From Euglena gracilis (lineage: Eukaryota > Euglenozoa > Euglenophyceae > Euglenales > Euglenaceae): a DNA stretch of 64,000 nt. The stretch is from NCBI GenBank assembly GCA_900893395.1, contig CAAHFI010226954.1:1-64000 (forward strand), in the 5' to 3' direction. Each line of letters opens with the position of its first letter. The stretch's first letter is position 1. The notes under the pieces were generated by a model. That model was not told where the DNA came from, did not search any database, and saw only the letters and a list, made by a program, of their open reading frames with translations. Made by a program: the position numbers and the translations under genes. Shown piece after piece: positions 16,983-29,024 of this stretch.

Positions 16983-19217
16983 CCTTGTGTGCCAACATCA
17001 AAAAAAGTGGGGGGGGTCCGGTCATGGCATAGCTTTGGCCGGGGGGTGGTGGAGGCTAGGCGCGGCGCTCGGGGGGTCCGGGACCCCCCCCCCCCCCCCC
17101 CCGCACGGCCCCTGCGCGGCCGCGGCGCCCCCCCCCCCTAGACCCCCCTCCCCCCACTGTGCCTAGCATAGCAAGAAAAAAAATTTTGGTGAAAAAAGCG
17201 ATTTTTTGAGGCCCAAAAATGAGCAAAAAATGAGCAAAAATGACCATTTTCGGACACAAAATGGCAAATTTGGGGGCCGCGCGCTCTGCGCGCGGCCAAA
17301 AAAAGCACTTTTGGGTCAAAAATGGCCCAAAAATGGAAAAAAAAAATGACCGATTTTAGGATGTGTTCCGCCCGCGCGGCCGCCGTCGGACCCCCCTCCC
17401 CCCCCCCCACTGTGCCTAGCCTCCAGTGGGGGTCGACCCCCCCCCACTGTGCCTAGCCTCCAGTGGGGGTCGACCATATGGTCGGCCCACGGTCGACTCG
17501 GTCGCACTCCGTCGCCTCGGTCGTGGGGGGGGACCGAGGGCGACCGAGCTTCGGTTGTGGGGTCGACCGAGGGCGACCATGGTCGAACCCCACCCCCAAC
17601 CATACCCCCGCTCCCCAACCTTTTAACGAACTTTAAAATGGCACCTTGGGTCCATCCATTCGGGAAACAGCCAAGGGGGCCGAGGGATGATTGCCCAGAG
17701 CCCCTATTAGCTGAAAAAACAGGGGAGTGGGGGGGTCCGTGGGGGGGTCCGGGGAGGACGGGGGGGGGGTCCGGGGGGGGGTTGGTGTTTTCTGGCCGCA
17801 CACACATTTTTCCGCAATGTGTCCCGATGGTGCCTCAGGAATGCAAAGGGGCTTTTGGCGCTGTTTTTGCTCCTACGGAACTTCGGAAAATTGGGAAAAT
17901 TTTTGGGAAATAATACCCCCCAAATAATACCCCCCCCCTCGAGCCGGGGCTTCAGGCGAAAAAAGTAATCATTGGGGGTATTATTTGGGAGGGTTACCAT
18001 GATCTAAGTGATTTTGTCGGTGATTTTGAATGTGGGGGGGGGGTAAGTCCGGGGGTTTTAATGTCATTCTGACATCAAAAAAAAACCAGCAAAAAATAAT
18101 TCCCGGGAGAGCCGATGCCCAAAACAAGAAAGCTCGTATTTTGTCCAATCCTGCTCCAACTTGCTTGAAAAGACAGGCAAAATCCAAAGGACGTCCCTTT
18201 GGATGTGCCTGGGGGGCCATCACCGGGTCAGATCATGGCTCAAAAAGAATAAATACTCAAATGATGAAATGTATCAAAAAATATTGGCGGGCTGGGTCCT
18301 GACACACCCACGTCGACAGTTGTGAGTTTCACTTTCACTTTCACTTTCGCCTGGAGCGGGACAGAGCGCCAGGCGAAATTCGTGGGATCCGAGGGCTGAT
18401 GCCCCAGTTCCCACTATTGGCCGAAAAAGGTTACACCTAAACACACACACACACACACACGCACATGCTGCTGGTTGAAAAAACTCGAACGTGCAAGTTT
18501 GGAAAGCAATGGGTGACCTTGTGTTTCCAAGTCGTTTGGGGGGGGGCAAATCCCTTGTGTTTCCAAGTCGTTTTGGGGGGCAAATCCCCTTTGTTGCTCA
18601 ACTGTCTCACAGCCCAAAAATGATGAAATCCCAAGTCGTTTTGCGCAAATCCCTGCCCTCAAAAATAACCAAATCCCTTGTGTTCCTTGGGGGGTTGGTA
18701 CGCCGTGGCGAGGGGGTCCGAATAGGGGGGGGGGAGGGGGGGTAAATGGCGTGGCGAGGGGTCGGCGACCAGGGGGGGGGAGGGGTGTACCATGGTTTTC
18801 CAACATATTTTCGTTCAAAAATCGCGAAAATCGCCGGTGGCGTGGCGAGGGTGTCCGCTAGGGGGGAGGGAGGTAAATGGCGTGGCGAGGCCCTCGGAGG
18901 GGGGGGGAGGGGAGGGGTGTACCAACCCCCCTTGTGGGCCAACATCAAAAAAAAAGTGGGGGGGTCCGGTCATGGCAGTAGCTTTGGCCGGGGGGGTAGT
19001 GGAGGCTAGGCGCGGCGCTCGGGGGGTCCGGGACACCCTCCCCCCCCCCCCCGCATGTCCCTGCGCGGCCGCCGGCGCCCCCCCCCCTAGACCCACTGTG
19101 CCTAGCATAGCCAAGAAAAAAAATTTGGTGAAAAATCGCGATTTTTTGAGGCCCAAAAATGAGCAAAAATGACCATTTACACAAAATGGCAAATTTGGGG
19201 GCCACGCGCTCTGCTCA
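16983..19217 (+). repeat. Array unit A1 (about 2.2 kb)
   Basis: The unit starts at CTTGTGTGCCAACATCAAAA and is followed directly by A2 starting with the same word. Modules in order: G-tract block ending GGAGGCTAGGC (17051), AAAAATGAGCAAAAATGACC block, GTCGACC palindrome block (17440-17590), U repeat, foldback element, AAGAAAGCTCGTATTTTGTC block, S, the AAATCCCTTGTG minisatellite, GTACGCCGTGGCGAGG block. GGAGGCTAGGC (17051-17061) is inverted as GCCTAGCCTCC at 17414 and 17451. No gene is recognised. Confidence 0.92.
17913..17994. mobile_element. Short foldback element, tag AAATAATA
   Basis: TA (17911-17912), then ATACCCCCCAAATAATACCC; GGGGGTATTATTTGGGAGGG, then T and TA (17995-17996). The loop holds CTCGAGCCGGGGCTTCAGGC. 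The same element recurs at 20110, 27972, 33751 and 63423 at equivalent array positions, so these copies arose by array duplication and not by separate insertions. Confidence 0.75.
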
Positions 19218-21112
19218 CCTTGTGTGCCAACATCAAAAAAAAGTGGGGGGGTCCGGTCATGGCAGTAGCTTTGGCCGGGGGGGTAGTGGAGGCTAGGCGC
19301 GGCGCTCGGGGGGTCCGGGACCCCCCTCCCCCCCCCCGCACGGCCCCTGCGCGGCCGCCGGCGCCCCCCCCCCCTAGACCCCCCCTCCCCCACTGTGCCT
19401 AGCATAGCCAAGAAAAAAAATTTTGGTGAAAAAAGCGATTTTTTGAGGCCCAAAAATGAGCAAAAATGAGCAAAAATGACCATTTTCGGACACAAAATGG
19501 CAAATTTGGGGGCCGCGCGCTCTGCGCGCGGCCAAAAAAGCACTTTTTGGGTCAAAAATGGCCCAAAAATGGAAAAAAATGACCGATTTTAGGATGTGTT
19601 CCGCCCGCGCGGCCCGCCGTCGGACCCCCTCCCCCCCCCCCCACTGTGCCTAGCCTCCAGTGGGGGTCGACCATATGGTCGGCCCACGGTCGACTCGGTC
19701 GCACTCCGTCGCCCTCGGTCGTGGGGGGGGGACCGAGGGCGACCGAGCTTCGGTTGTGGGGGTCGACCGAGGGCGACCATGGTCGAACCCCACCCCACAA
19801 CCATACCCCCGCTCCCCAACCTTTTACGAACTTTAAAATGGCACCTTGGGTCCATTCCATTCGGGAAACAGCCAAGGGGGCCGAGGGATGTGCCCCAGAG
19901 CCCCTATTAGCTGAAAAAACAGGGGAGTGGGGGGTCCGTGGGGGGTCCGGGGAGGACGGGGGGGGTCCGGGGGGGGGGGTTGGTGTTTTCTGGCCGCACA
20001 CACATTTTTCCGCAATGTGTCCCGATGGTGCCTCAGGAATGCAAAGGGGCTTTTGGCGCTGTTTTTGCTCCTACGGAACTTCGGAAATTGGGAAAATTTT
20101 TGGGAAATAATACCCCCAAATAATACCCCCCCCCTCGAGCCGGGGCTTCAGGCGAAAAAAAGTAATCATTGGGGGGTATTATTTGGGAGGGTTACCATGA
20201 TCTAAGTGATTTTGTCGGTGATTTTGAATGTGGGGGGGGGGTAAGTCCGGGGGTTTTAATGTCATTCTGACATCAAAAAAAACCAGCAAAAAATAATTCC
20301 CGGAGAGCCGATGCCCAAAACAAGAAAGCTCGTATTTTGTCCAATCCTGCTCCAACTTGCTTGAAAAGACAGGCAAAATCCAAAGGACGTCCCTTTGGAT
20401 GTGCCTGGGGGGCCATCACCGGGTCAGATCATGGGTCAAAAAGAATAAATACTCAAATGATGAAATGTATCAAAAAATATTGGCGGGCTGGGTCCTGACA
20501 CCCACGTCGACAGTTGTGAGTTTCACTTTTCACTTTCACTTTCGCCTGGAGCGGACAGAGCGCCAGGCGAAATTCGTGGGATCCGAGGGCTGATGCCCCA
20601 GTTCCCACTATTGGCCGAAAAAGGTTACACCTAAACACACACACACACACACACACGCACATGCTGCTGGTTGAAAAAATCTCGAACGTGCAAGTTTGGG
20701 AAAGCAATGGGTGACCTTGTGTTTCCAAGTCGTTTGGGGGGGGCAAATCCCTTGTGTTTTCCAAGTCGTTTTGGGGGCAAATCCCCTTTGTTGCTCAACT
20801 GTCTCACAGCCCAAAAATGATGAAATCCCAAGTCGTTTTGCGCAAATCCCTGCCCTCAAAATAACCAAATCCCTTGTGTTCCTTGGGGGTTGGTACGCCG
20901 TGGCGAGGGGGTCCGAATAGGGGGGGGAGGGGGGGTAAATGGCGTGCGAGGGTCGGCGACCAGGGGGGGGAGGGGTGTACCATGGTTTTCCAACATATTT
21001 TCGTTCAAAAATCGCGAAAATCGCTGGTGGCGTGGCGAGGGTGTCCGGCTAGGGGGGGAGGGAGGTAAATGGCGTGGCGAGGCCCTCGGAGGGGGGGGAG
21101 GGGAGGGGTGTA
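19218..21112 (+). repeat. Array unit A2
   Basis: A direct tandem repeat of A1, with the same modules in the same order and differences mainly in G/C/A run lengths. It is followed by the B1 unit, which starts with the variant CTTGTGGGCCAACATCAAAA word. Confidence 0.92.
20110..20192. mobile_element. Short foldback element in A2, tag AAATAATA
   Basis: Duplicate of 17913-17994, bounded by TA at 20108-20109 and 20193-20194, with small tract-length changes. Confidence 0.75.
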
Positions 21113-21824
21113 CCAACCCCCCTTGTGGGCCAACATCAAAAAAAGTGGGGGGTCCGGTCATGGCAGTAGCTTGGCCGGGGGGTAGTGGAGGCTAGGCGCG
21201 GCGCTCGGGGGTCCGGGACACCCTCCCCCCCCCCGCATGTCCCCTGCGCGGCCGCCGGCGCCCCCCCCCCCTAGACCCACTGTGCCTAGCATAGCCAAGA
21301 AAAAAAATTTGGTGAAAAAATCGCGATTTTTTGAGGCCCAAAAATGAGCAAAAATGACCATTTTCGGACACAAAATGGCAAATTTGGGGGCCACGCGCTC
21401 TGCGCGCGGCCAAAAAAGCACTTTTTTGGTCAAAAATGGCCCAAAAAATGGAAAAAAATGACCGATTTTAGGATGCGTTCCGCCGCGCGGCCGCCGTCGG
21501 ACCCCCCTCCCTTGTGCATCCAAGTCGTTTTGGGGGGCAAATCCCTTGTGTTTCCAAGTCGTCTTGGGGGCAAATCCGTGTTGTTGCTCAAATGTCCGAG
21601 GGCCCAAAAAACAGCATAATCCCTTGTGTTTCCAAGTCGTTTTGCGCAAATCCCTGGCCTCAAAATAACCAAATCCCTTGTGTTCCTTGTGTGCCATCAA
21701 AAAAAGCGTGGGCGTCCGGTCATGACAGTAGCTTTGGCCTGGGGGGGGGTAGTGGGGGTCAACCATGATGCCACGGTGATGACCCGCGACATCCACAATT
21801 CCCTGGCGTTTGGGACCCAGAAAT

Positions 21825-21952
21825 GGCACGGCACGGCACGGCACGGCACGGCACGGCACGGGCACGGCACGGGCACGGCACGGGCACGGCACGGCACGGC
21901 ACGGCACGGCACGGCACGGCACGGCACGGCACGGCACGGCACGGCACGGCAC
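21825..21952. repeat. CACGG pentanucleotide microsatellite
   Basis: About 128 bp of GGCAC/CACGG units with occasional extra G (CACGGGCACGG). The equivalents at 53337 and 58265 are about 112 and 189 bp, so length varies between otherwise near-identical copies. Confidence 0.95.
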
Positions 21953-22233
21953 CACGCGCGCTCTCGCGCGGCTCCTGTGCTCGCGCGTCGCCCGTGTCGG
22001 CGTGCTGTTCTTTTGCCGTCGGGACGGGTCAACGCATGCCGTTGCACCCGCCTGTCACTTGGGCGGTTTCACTTCGATTTCCGTTGGCCTGACCCTGAGG
22101 GGCGTGGGCCCATTCTTTTTTTGGCGGAGGAGATGGTGCTGCAATCTGCGAGGTTCTCACCTCGGCCGTGCACATTGGATGCGGACGGGGCCCACATTGA
22201 TTCCATCTTCGGTCATCGATGCTCTTTGCCCTT
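21953..22233. other. CpG-rich island bounded by direct repeats
   Basis: GC-rich, CpG-dense sequence following the microsatellite. GGACCCAGAAAT stands before the microsatellite (21813-21824) and after the island (22234-22245). The D units lack everything between (41240: CCTGGCACCAGAAATTAGG). Coding was considered, but frames differ among the three B copies through small indels and no family is recognised. Confidence 0.7.
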
Positions 22234-23194
22234 GGACCCAGAAATTAGGAACGGCCAATCCTAATTTTGACTACCACCACCATATATCTCTCCCTGCTCC
22301 CAGTGCACAAGAACAATGCTCAAATGTTTCATTTCCAGAAAATGCTGCTCTTGTCCAAGGATTTCATTGTTTTTTAATTCTGATCGATGTGAGTGAACTT
22401 GTCCGAAGCGGGGTTCTACCGCACAATTTCTTCTGTGTTTCACTTTTTTCTGCTTTGTTCCCTGCCTTTGATGCCAGAGAAACGGGGGGTTTGAAATTTC
22501 TGGGAGAATTTTTTCAACAACCCAAATGAAGGTTTCTGAACAAAATTGTGCATGTGTGAGGGAAAAAAAACACAGCCAAACCTGTGTCACCAGGGATTTT
22601 CAACATTCTTTCTGTCTTCGTCGACCCCAAAAACGGAGGTCAGCCCCAACCTTTTGTCGAAAAATTTTCAATTGAACACCCGAATCCAGTTTCCTTTTTT
22701 TTTTGAGTTTTTCACATTTTTCCCTTGAGGTTTTGGGTAACATCACCAAGATGTCCCTCATTTGGGGGAACTCAACTTCTTTCACACAAAAAGGAGGCAA
22801 AATGACCTTTTTTTTTTTGGAATCAACACCCCCAAAAACCCGGGCAACGAGTCATATTCGACCAATGAGCTCACGAAAGAACCTGAAAATTAGAGCGCTC
22901 AAAATTAAAGACATTCCCCTTTTTTTTTGCCTTGGCAAAAGAGTGTTGAAAACTACCAAGGACCCATACACTCGGTTGGGCGTGTTTTTGGGGCCACCTG
23001 ATGTGCTCCGCGGGGGTTATTGAGGTCGGCGGTTCCAAAAACGCCCTCCGTTTTTGGTTGCCGACCACCGAGAACGAGCAAACGGCCCCCGGCAATTTTC
23101 AGGCTCCTGTCCTAAATGCCTCAAAAATACCAGGGAGGGGTGCCATATCTCTGACTCGGTCAGTGGTTTGGACAAACCTGATGTGCTCCGTAAG

Positions 23195-25090
23195 GGGGTT
23201 TTTGAGGTCGGCGGTTCCAAAAACGTCGTCCATTTTTGGTGGCCGACCACCCAGGGCCGGCAAACACCCCCAGGGAATTATCTTGTCGCCTAAAATATTC
23301 CAGAAATAGGGGGGGGTGGCACATCTCCGATTGGTGCGTGGCTCCGTCCACCTGGTGTGCTCCGGAAGGGGTTTTCGAGGGCGGCGGTTCCAAAAACCTC
23401 GTCCACTCTTGGTGGCCAGCCACCAAAAAATTGGCAAACGGCCCCCAAATTGAGAAGCAGAAACTGCTTAAAATCAGGGACTCTGGTAGATTAAAATTTC
23501 TGGGTTACCCGGGAGTTGGGGGCCAAAAAATGTACGAGACAAACGTTTTTGAGGGTGCTGAATCCAAAAAAGTGGGTCATTTGGTTTAATTTTTCGTTTT
23601 AAGAAACTCGATTTTCCCAATTTGAGGGACATCTTGGCCATCATGGCCCCAAATTTTAAAGGAAAAGGGAGGAAACCACAGGAAAAACGCTGGTGCAACG
23701 TTGGTTGAAAAATTTCAGAGCAAGTTGGGAACCCCCCCATTTTTGGGGTCACCAAAGTCACAAAAAGCGTAGAAAACAAATGGTTGCACAGTTTTTCGTG
23801 CGAAATTTGCAACAAAAAAACTGCGCAATTTTCTTGCGCGGGAAGGTGCATGAAAAACTCTGGCCTTTTTTCGTTTGAAAAAAGTGTGGCCAGGCACAAA
23901 ACATTCAAAGATGAAAAACACCGAAGATTGTTCAATTATTTAAATTCTGGTCACGGAGAATGAAAACACCTTGGAAACCAACACACCTTGGTAACAAGAG
24001 CAATCCGACAATTTAGATCCTTGGGGTGGACATTTCCGAGCCTGGGTCCAAGGCACCCGGACTCAATTGGGGCCAATCCTTCTGAGTCTTCCCGTCCAAA
24101 CGAGAAGAATCGGAAGGATTCACCCATTATTAATCTCGGCGATAATAAGTGGAGATGGCAAAGCTGAAAGAAACAGCGTATGCAGACAACATATGTTGTT
24201 CCTGAGAAGATTCTCTATCCATCGGTACAATTGTCAGGTCCTGCATCCCAAAGGATCAAGAGTTCCGGAGTTGGTCCAAGCTTTTTTTTTGGTCCAAGCA
24301 CTGCGATGCGGCAACAAAGTCGGCGACGCAAGCAAAGGTGCCCTCGACTTACCCCAGGTTTAAAGCACCCGTATGCCCCAAAGAACAGGTGGCCCGGTCG
24401 GCTGCCGCTGAACAAACCTACCCACTTTCTCCGCAACGTGTCGCAATGGTGCCTTAGTTATGCACTGCAAATTTGCGAATGGCAAGAATGCGCCTGTTGA
24501 AATACTGTTCCTCAATAAAAAGCCAGCTAGCCCCGTCCAAAACTTTTTGTGGCTGATAAAAAGTGCGATGAAAGAGTCTCTTTTTATGAGGCTGAAAATG
24601 CATCCGCTTTGGGTGCTTTTTGGTATAAAAAGAAACGACTGTGAAAAATTTGCTTTGTGATGCAAGCACCGAGCCCAAGTAAGTTCATTAGCTATCAACA
24701 TTTCATGAATTGTCAGAAATATGACTGCTAACGTACAGCGAATACCGTACAGGTCATCAATAGGAGAGCAATAGAAATAGAAAGTGTCTAGAAAGTGGAT
24801 GGAACCTCTTGGGTAGTTCTTGGGGGAGGCAATTCCAACCCCACCCCCCACGCAGGGAGGGGTCCGGGGGATCTGGGGGGGGGGCGGGGAGGTTCTGGGG
24901 GGGGGTGTTTTCTGGCCGCGCAGACAAAGAGGGGTCCTGAAAAAGCGTTGGCCGGCTCGGGGCCCAATTTTTTTTTCGCCCGAAACTGCCAACCTTTGCC
25001 ACCGCTCCCCAACTTTTTACTAACTTAAAAATGGCACCTTGGATGTGCCTGGGGGTGGGGTAAGTCCGGGTCCGATCATGGCTCAAAAAG
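23195..25090 (+). repeat. R core, copy 2 (subfamily alpha)
   Basis: Same markers as copy 1, with ATTATCTTGTCG at 23277. It is near-identical to copies 7 and 8. Differences from copy 1 include the GTCC in CCCCGTCCAAAAC. Confidence 0.95.
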
Positions 25091-25539
25091 AATAAATGCT
25101 CAAATGATGAAATGTATCAAAAAATATTGGCGGGCTGGGTCCTGACACACCCACGTCGACAGTTGTGAGTTTCACTTTTCACTTTCACTTTCGCCTGGAG
25201 CGGGACAGAGCGCCAGGCGAAATTCGTGGGATCCGAGGGCTGATGCCCAGTTCCCACTATTGGCCGAAAAAGGTTACACCTAAACACACACACACATGCA
25301 CATACTGCTGGTTGAAAAAATCTCGAACGTGCAATTTTGGAAAGCAATGGGTGACCAACTTTTGCCGGGAGTGGGGTCCAGAGGGAGGTTGAAGGGAATG
25401 GGGGGGGGAGGTTGGGTGGTGGGGGGGTGAGAATACAAAAAAAAAGCAAACAGCCGAGGGGTGATTCCCCAGGGCCTCATATAGGCCGATGAAAAACGAC
25501 ACATACGCATTAAATGTAACTTGCTCAACCGACGGAGGG

Positions 25540-25795
25540 TCCAAAAATGCAAAATCCCTTGTGCATCCAAGTCGTTTTGGGGGGCAAATCCCTGTTGTTG
25601 CTCAAATGTCCGAGGGCCCAAAATCTGTCTCAGGGCCCAAAAATAGCAAAATCCCTTGTGTTTCCAAGTCGTTTGTGGGGGGCAAATCCCCTTTGTTGCT
25701 CAACTGTCTCACAGCCCAAAAATGATGAAATCCCAAGTCGTTTTGCGCAAATCCCTGCCCTCAAAATAACCAAATCCCTTGTGTTCCTTGGGGGG
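25540..25795 (+). repeat. Minisatellite Z (about 85 bp), forward
   Basis: Units run AAATCCCTTGTGTTTCCAAG, TCGTTTTGGGGGGCAAATCC, TTGTTGCTCAA, TGTCTCAGGGCCCAAAAATA. About three degenerate units are present. Other forward loci: 18505-18690, 20705-20890, 21510-21695, 53025-53215, 57040-57330, 57945-58140, 62050-62305. Confidence 0.88.
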
Positions 25796-26024
25796 TTGGT
25801 ACGCCGTGGCGAGGGGGTCCGAATAGGGGGGGGGAGGGGGGTAAATGGCGTGGCGAGGGGTCGGCGACCAGGGGGGGGGGAGGGTGTACCATGGTTTTCC
25901 AACATATTTTCGTTCAAAAATCGCGAAAATCGCCGGTGGCGTGGCGAGGGGTCCGGCTAGGGGGGGGGGAGGTAAATGGCGTGGCGAGGCCCTCGGAGGG
26001 GGGGGAGGGGAGGGTGTACCAACC

Positions 26025-26861
26025 CCCCTTGTGTGCCAACATCAAAAAAAGTGGGGGGGGTCCGGTCATGGCAGTAGCTTTGGCCGGGGGGGGTAGTGGA
26101 GGCTAGGCGCGGCGCTCGGGGGTCCGGGACCCCCTCCCCCCGCACGGCCCCTGCGCGGCCGCCGGCGCCCCCCCCCCTAGACCCCCCTCCCCCACTGTGC
26201 CTAGCATAGCCAAGAAAAAAAATTTTGGTGAAAAAAGCGATTTTTTGAGGCCAAAAATGAGCAAAAATGAGCAAAAATGACCATTTTCGGGACAAAAGGC
26301 AAATTTGGGGCCGCGCGCTCTGCGCGCGGCCAAAAAAAGCACTTTTTGGGTCAAAAATGGCCCAAAAATGGAAAAAAAATGACCGATTTTAGGATGTGTT
26401 CCGCCCGCGCGGCCGCCCGTCGGACCCCCTCCCCCCCCCACTGTGCCTAGCCTCCAGTGGGGGTCGACCATATGGTCGGCCCACGGTCGACTCGGTCGCA
26501 CTCCGTCGCCCTCGGTCGTGGGGGGGGACCGAGGGCGACCGAGCTTCGGTTGTGGGGGTCGACCGAGGGCGACCATGGTCGAACCCCACCCCACAACCAC
26601 ACCCCGCTCCCCAACCTTTTACGAACTTTAAAATGGCACCTTGGGTCCATCCATTCGGGAAACAGCCAAGGGGGCCGAGGGATGATGCCCCAGAGCCCCT
26701 ATTAGCTGAAAAACAGGGGGTGGGGGGGTCCGTGGGGGGGTCCGGGGGACGGGGGGGGTTGGTGTTTTCTGGCCGCACACACATTTTTCCGCAATGTGTC
26801 CCGATGGTGCCTCAGGAATGCAAAGGGGCTTTTGGCGCTGTTTTTGCTCCCAATTTTCCAA
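26025..26861 (+). repeat. Partial array unit A3
   Basis: This matches the first 0.85 kb of A1 and A2 (G-tract block, AAAAATGAGC block, GTCGACC block, U repeat). It then switches at TTTTTGCTCC to C1 where A1 continues into a foldback element. The switch marks a duplication breakpoint inside the U repeat. Confidence 0.88.
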
Positions 26862-27971
26862 TCCCTTGTGTTCCTTGGGGGGTTGGTACGCCGTGGCGAG
26901 GGGGTCCGAATAGGGGGGGGGGGGGGGGTAAATGGTGTGGCAAGGGGGTTGGCGACCAGGGGGGGGAGGGGTGTACCATGGTTTTCCAACATATTTTCGT
27001 TCAAAAAATCGCGAAAATCGCCGGTGGCGTGGCGAGGGGGTCCGGCTAGGGGGGGGGGGAGGTAAATGGCGTGGCGAGGCCCTCGGAGGGGGGGGGGAGG
27101 GGAGGGGTGTACCAACCCCCCTTGTGTGCCAACATCAAAAAAAAGTGGGGGGGGGTCCGGTCATGGCAGTAGCTTTGGCCGGGGGGGGGGTAGTGGAGGC
27201 TAGGCGCGGCGCTCGGGGGGTCCGGGACCCCCCCCCCGCACGGCCCTGCGCGGCCACCGGCGCCCCCTCCCCCCATTGTGCCTAGCATAGCCAAGAAAAA
27301 AATTTTTGGTGAAAAAAGCGATTTTTTGAGGCCCAAAAATGAGCAAAAATGACCACTTTCGGACACAAAATGGCAAATTTTGGGGGCCGCGCACTTTGCG
27401 CGCGGCCAAAAAGCACTTTTTTGGGTCAAAAATGGCCCAAAAATGGAAAAAAATGACCGATTTTAGGATGCGTTCCGCCCGCGCGGCCGCCGTCGGACCC
27501 CCCTCCCCCCCCCACACTGTGCCTAGCCTCCAGTGGGGGTCGACCATATGGTCGGCCCACGGTCGACTCGGTCGCACTCCGTCGCCCTCGGTCGTGGGGG
27601 GGGACCGAGGGCGACCGAGCTTCGGTTGTGGGGGTCGACCGAGGGCGACCATGGTCGAACCCCACCCCACAACCACACCCCCGCTCCCCAACCTTTTACG
27701 AACTTTAAAATGGCACCTTGGGTCCACTCCATTCGGGAAACAGCCAAGGGGGCCGAGGGATGATGCCCCAGAGCCCCTATTAGCTGAAAAACAGGGGGTG
27801 GGGGGGGTCCGTGGGGGGTCCGGGGAGGACGGGGGGGGGGGTTGGTGTTTTCTGGCCGCACACACATTTTTCCGCAATGTGTCCGATGGTGCCTCAGGAA
27901 TGCAAAGGGGCTTTTGGCGCTGTTTTTGCTCCTACGGAACCTCGGAAAACTGGGAAAATTTTTGGGAAATA

Positions 27972-28052
27972 ATACCCCCCAAATAATACCCCCCCTCGAG
28001 CCGGGGCTTCAGGCGAAAAAAAATAATCATTGGGGGTATTATTTGGGAGGGT
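27972..28052. mobile_element. Short foldback element in C1, tag AAATAATA
   Basis: Duplicate of the 17913 element, with TA at 27970-27971 and 28053-28054. Confidence 0.75.
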
Positions 28053-29024
28053 TACCATGATCTAAGTGATTTTGTCGGTGATTTTGAATGTGGGGGGGGG
28101 GTAAGTCCGGGGGTTTTCATGTCATTCTGACATCAAAAAAAACAGCAAAAAAATGATTCCCGGGAGAGCCGATGCCCAAAACAAGAAAGCTCGTATTTTG
28201 TCCAATCCTGCTCCAACTTGCTTGAAAAGACAGGCAAAAACATCCTTTGGATGTGCCTGGGGGGCCATCACCGGGTCAGATCATGGGTCAAAAAGAATAA
28301 ATACTCAAATGATGAAATGTATCAAAAAATTTGGCGGGCTGGGACCCAGCGGTCCTGACACACCCACGTCGACAGTTGTGAGTTTCACTTTTCACTTTCA
28401 CTTTCGCCTGGAGCGGGACAGAGCGCCAGGCGAAATTCGTGGATCCGAGGGCTGATGCCCCAGTTCCCACTATTGGCCGAAAAAGGTTACACCTAACACA
28501 CACACACGCACATACCGCTGGTTGAAAAAATCTCGAACGTGCAATTTTGGAAAGCAATGGGTGACCAACTTTTGCCGGGAGTGGGGTCCGGGGGGAGGTT
28601 GAAGGGAATGTGGGGGGGGAGGTTGGGTGGTGGGGGGGTTGAGAATACACAAAAAAAACAAACAAACGGCCGAGGGATGATTCCCCAGGGCCTCATATAG
28701 GCCGATAAAAACCGACACACACACACACATTAAATGTAATTCTGATTTGTCTTCAGGTGGGAATTTCAAAAGTTTGGAAGCAAAAGACAAACTATTACAC
28801 ATTACATAAATAGACGATTTTTCTAAAATTTCCCACAGATGGTGGGGAATCAAATCAACTCTTCGGAAACCTAAACTGAAGCCCTCAAAGTACCATATCT
28901 AAAAGTATTTTGATTTCCACAAAACTCCCCGCAACTGGCCCGAGTTATGGCCATTTTTCGGCCAGTTTCGGCCATTCTGCCATTCTGTATTTTTTTGTAT
29001 TTTGCATTTTGGCCGTAGGCCATA

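Larger units (their letters stand above)
21113..26024 (+). repeat. Array unit B1 (about 4.9 kb)
   Basis: Modules in order: G-tract and AAAAATGAGC blocks, AAATCCCTTGTG minisatellite (21510-21695), CACGG microsatellite and GC island (21825-22233), a block of about 750 bp (22246-22990, anchors GTGAGTGAACTTGTCCGAAG and CTTCGTCGACCCCAAAAACG), R copy 2 (23195-25090), S, minisatellite again (25540-25795), GTACGCCGTGGCGAGG block. The units at 52621 and 57555 repeat it. No gene is recognised; open frames near 22380-22540 shift between copies at homopolymers. Confidence 0.93.

Noticed and set aside
18505-18690. CRISPR-like array suggested by regular repeats of about 40-85 bp
   Set aside because: Units are contiguous and degenerate without unique spacers of constant length. 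This is a eukaryotic minisatellite.
21823-22250. Arg/His/Gly/Thr- or Pro/Cys/Arg-rich open frames over the CACGG tract and GC island
   Set aside because: A pentanucleotide repeat reads open in all frames. Frames past it shift among the three B copies.
22380-22600. Frame containing DVSELVRSGVLPHNFF in the R-linked block
   Set aside because: It is repeated in five units, but its reading frame shifts at G runs in the D copies, and no known domain is seen.
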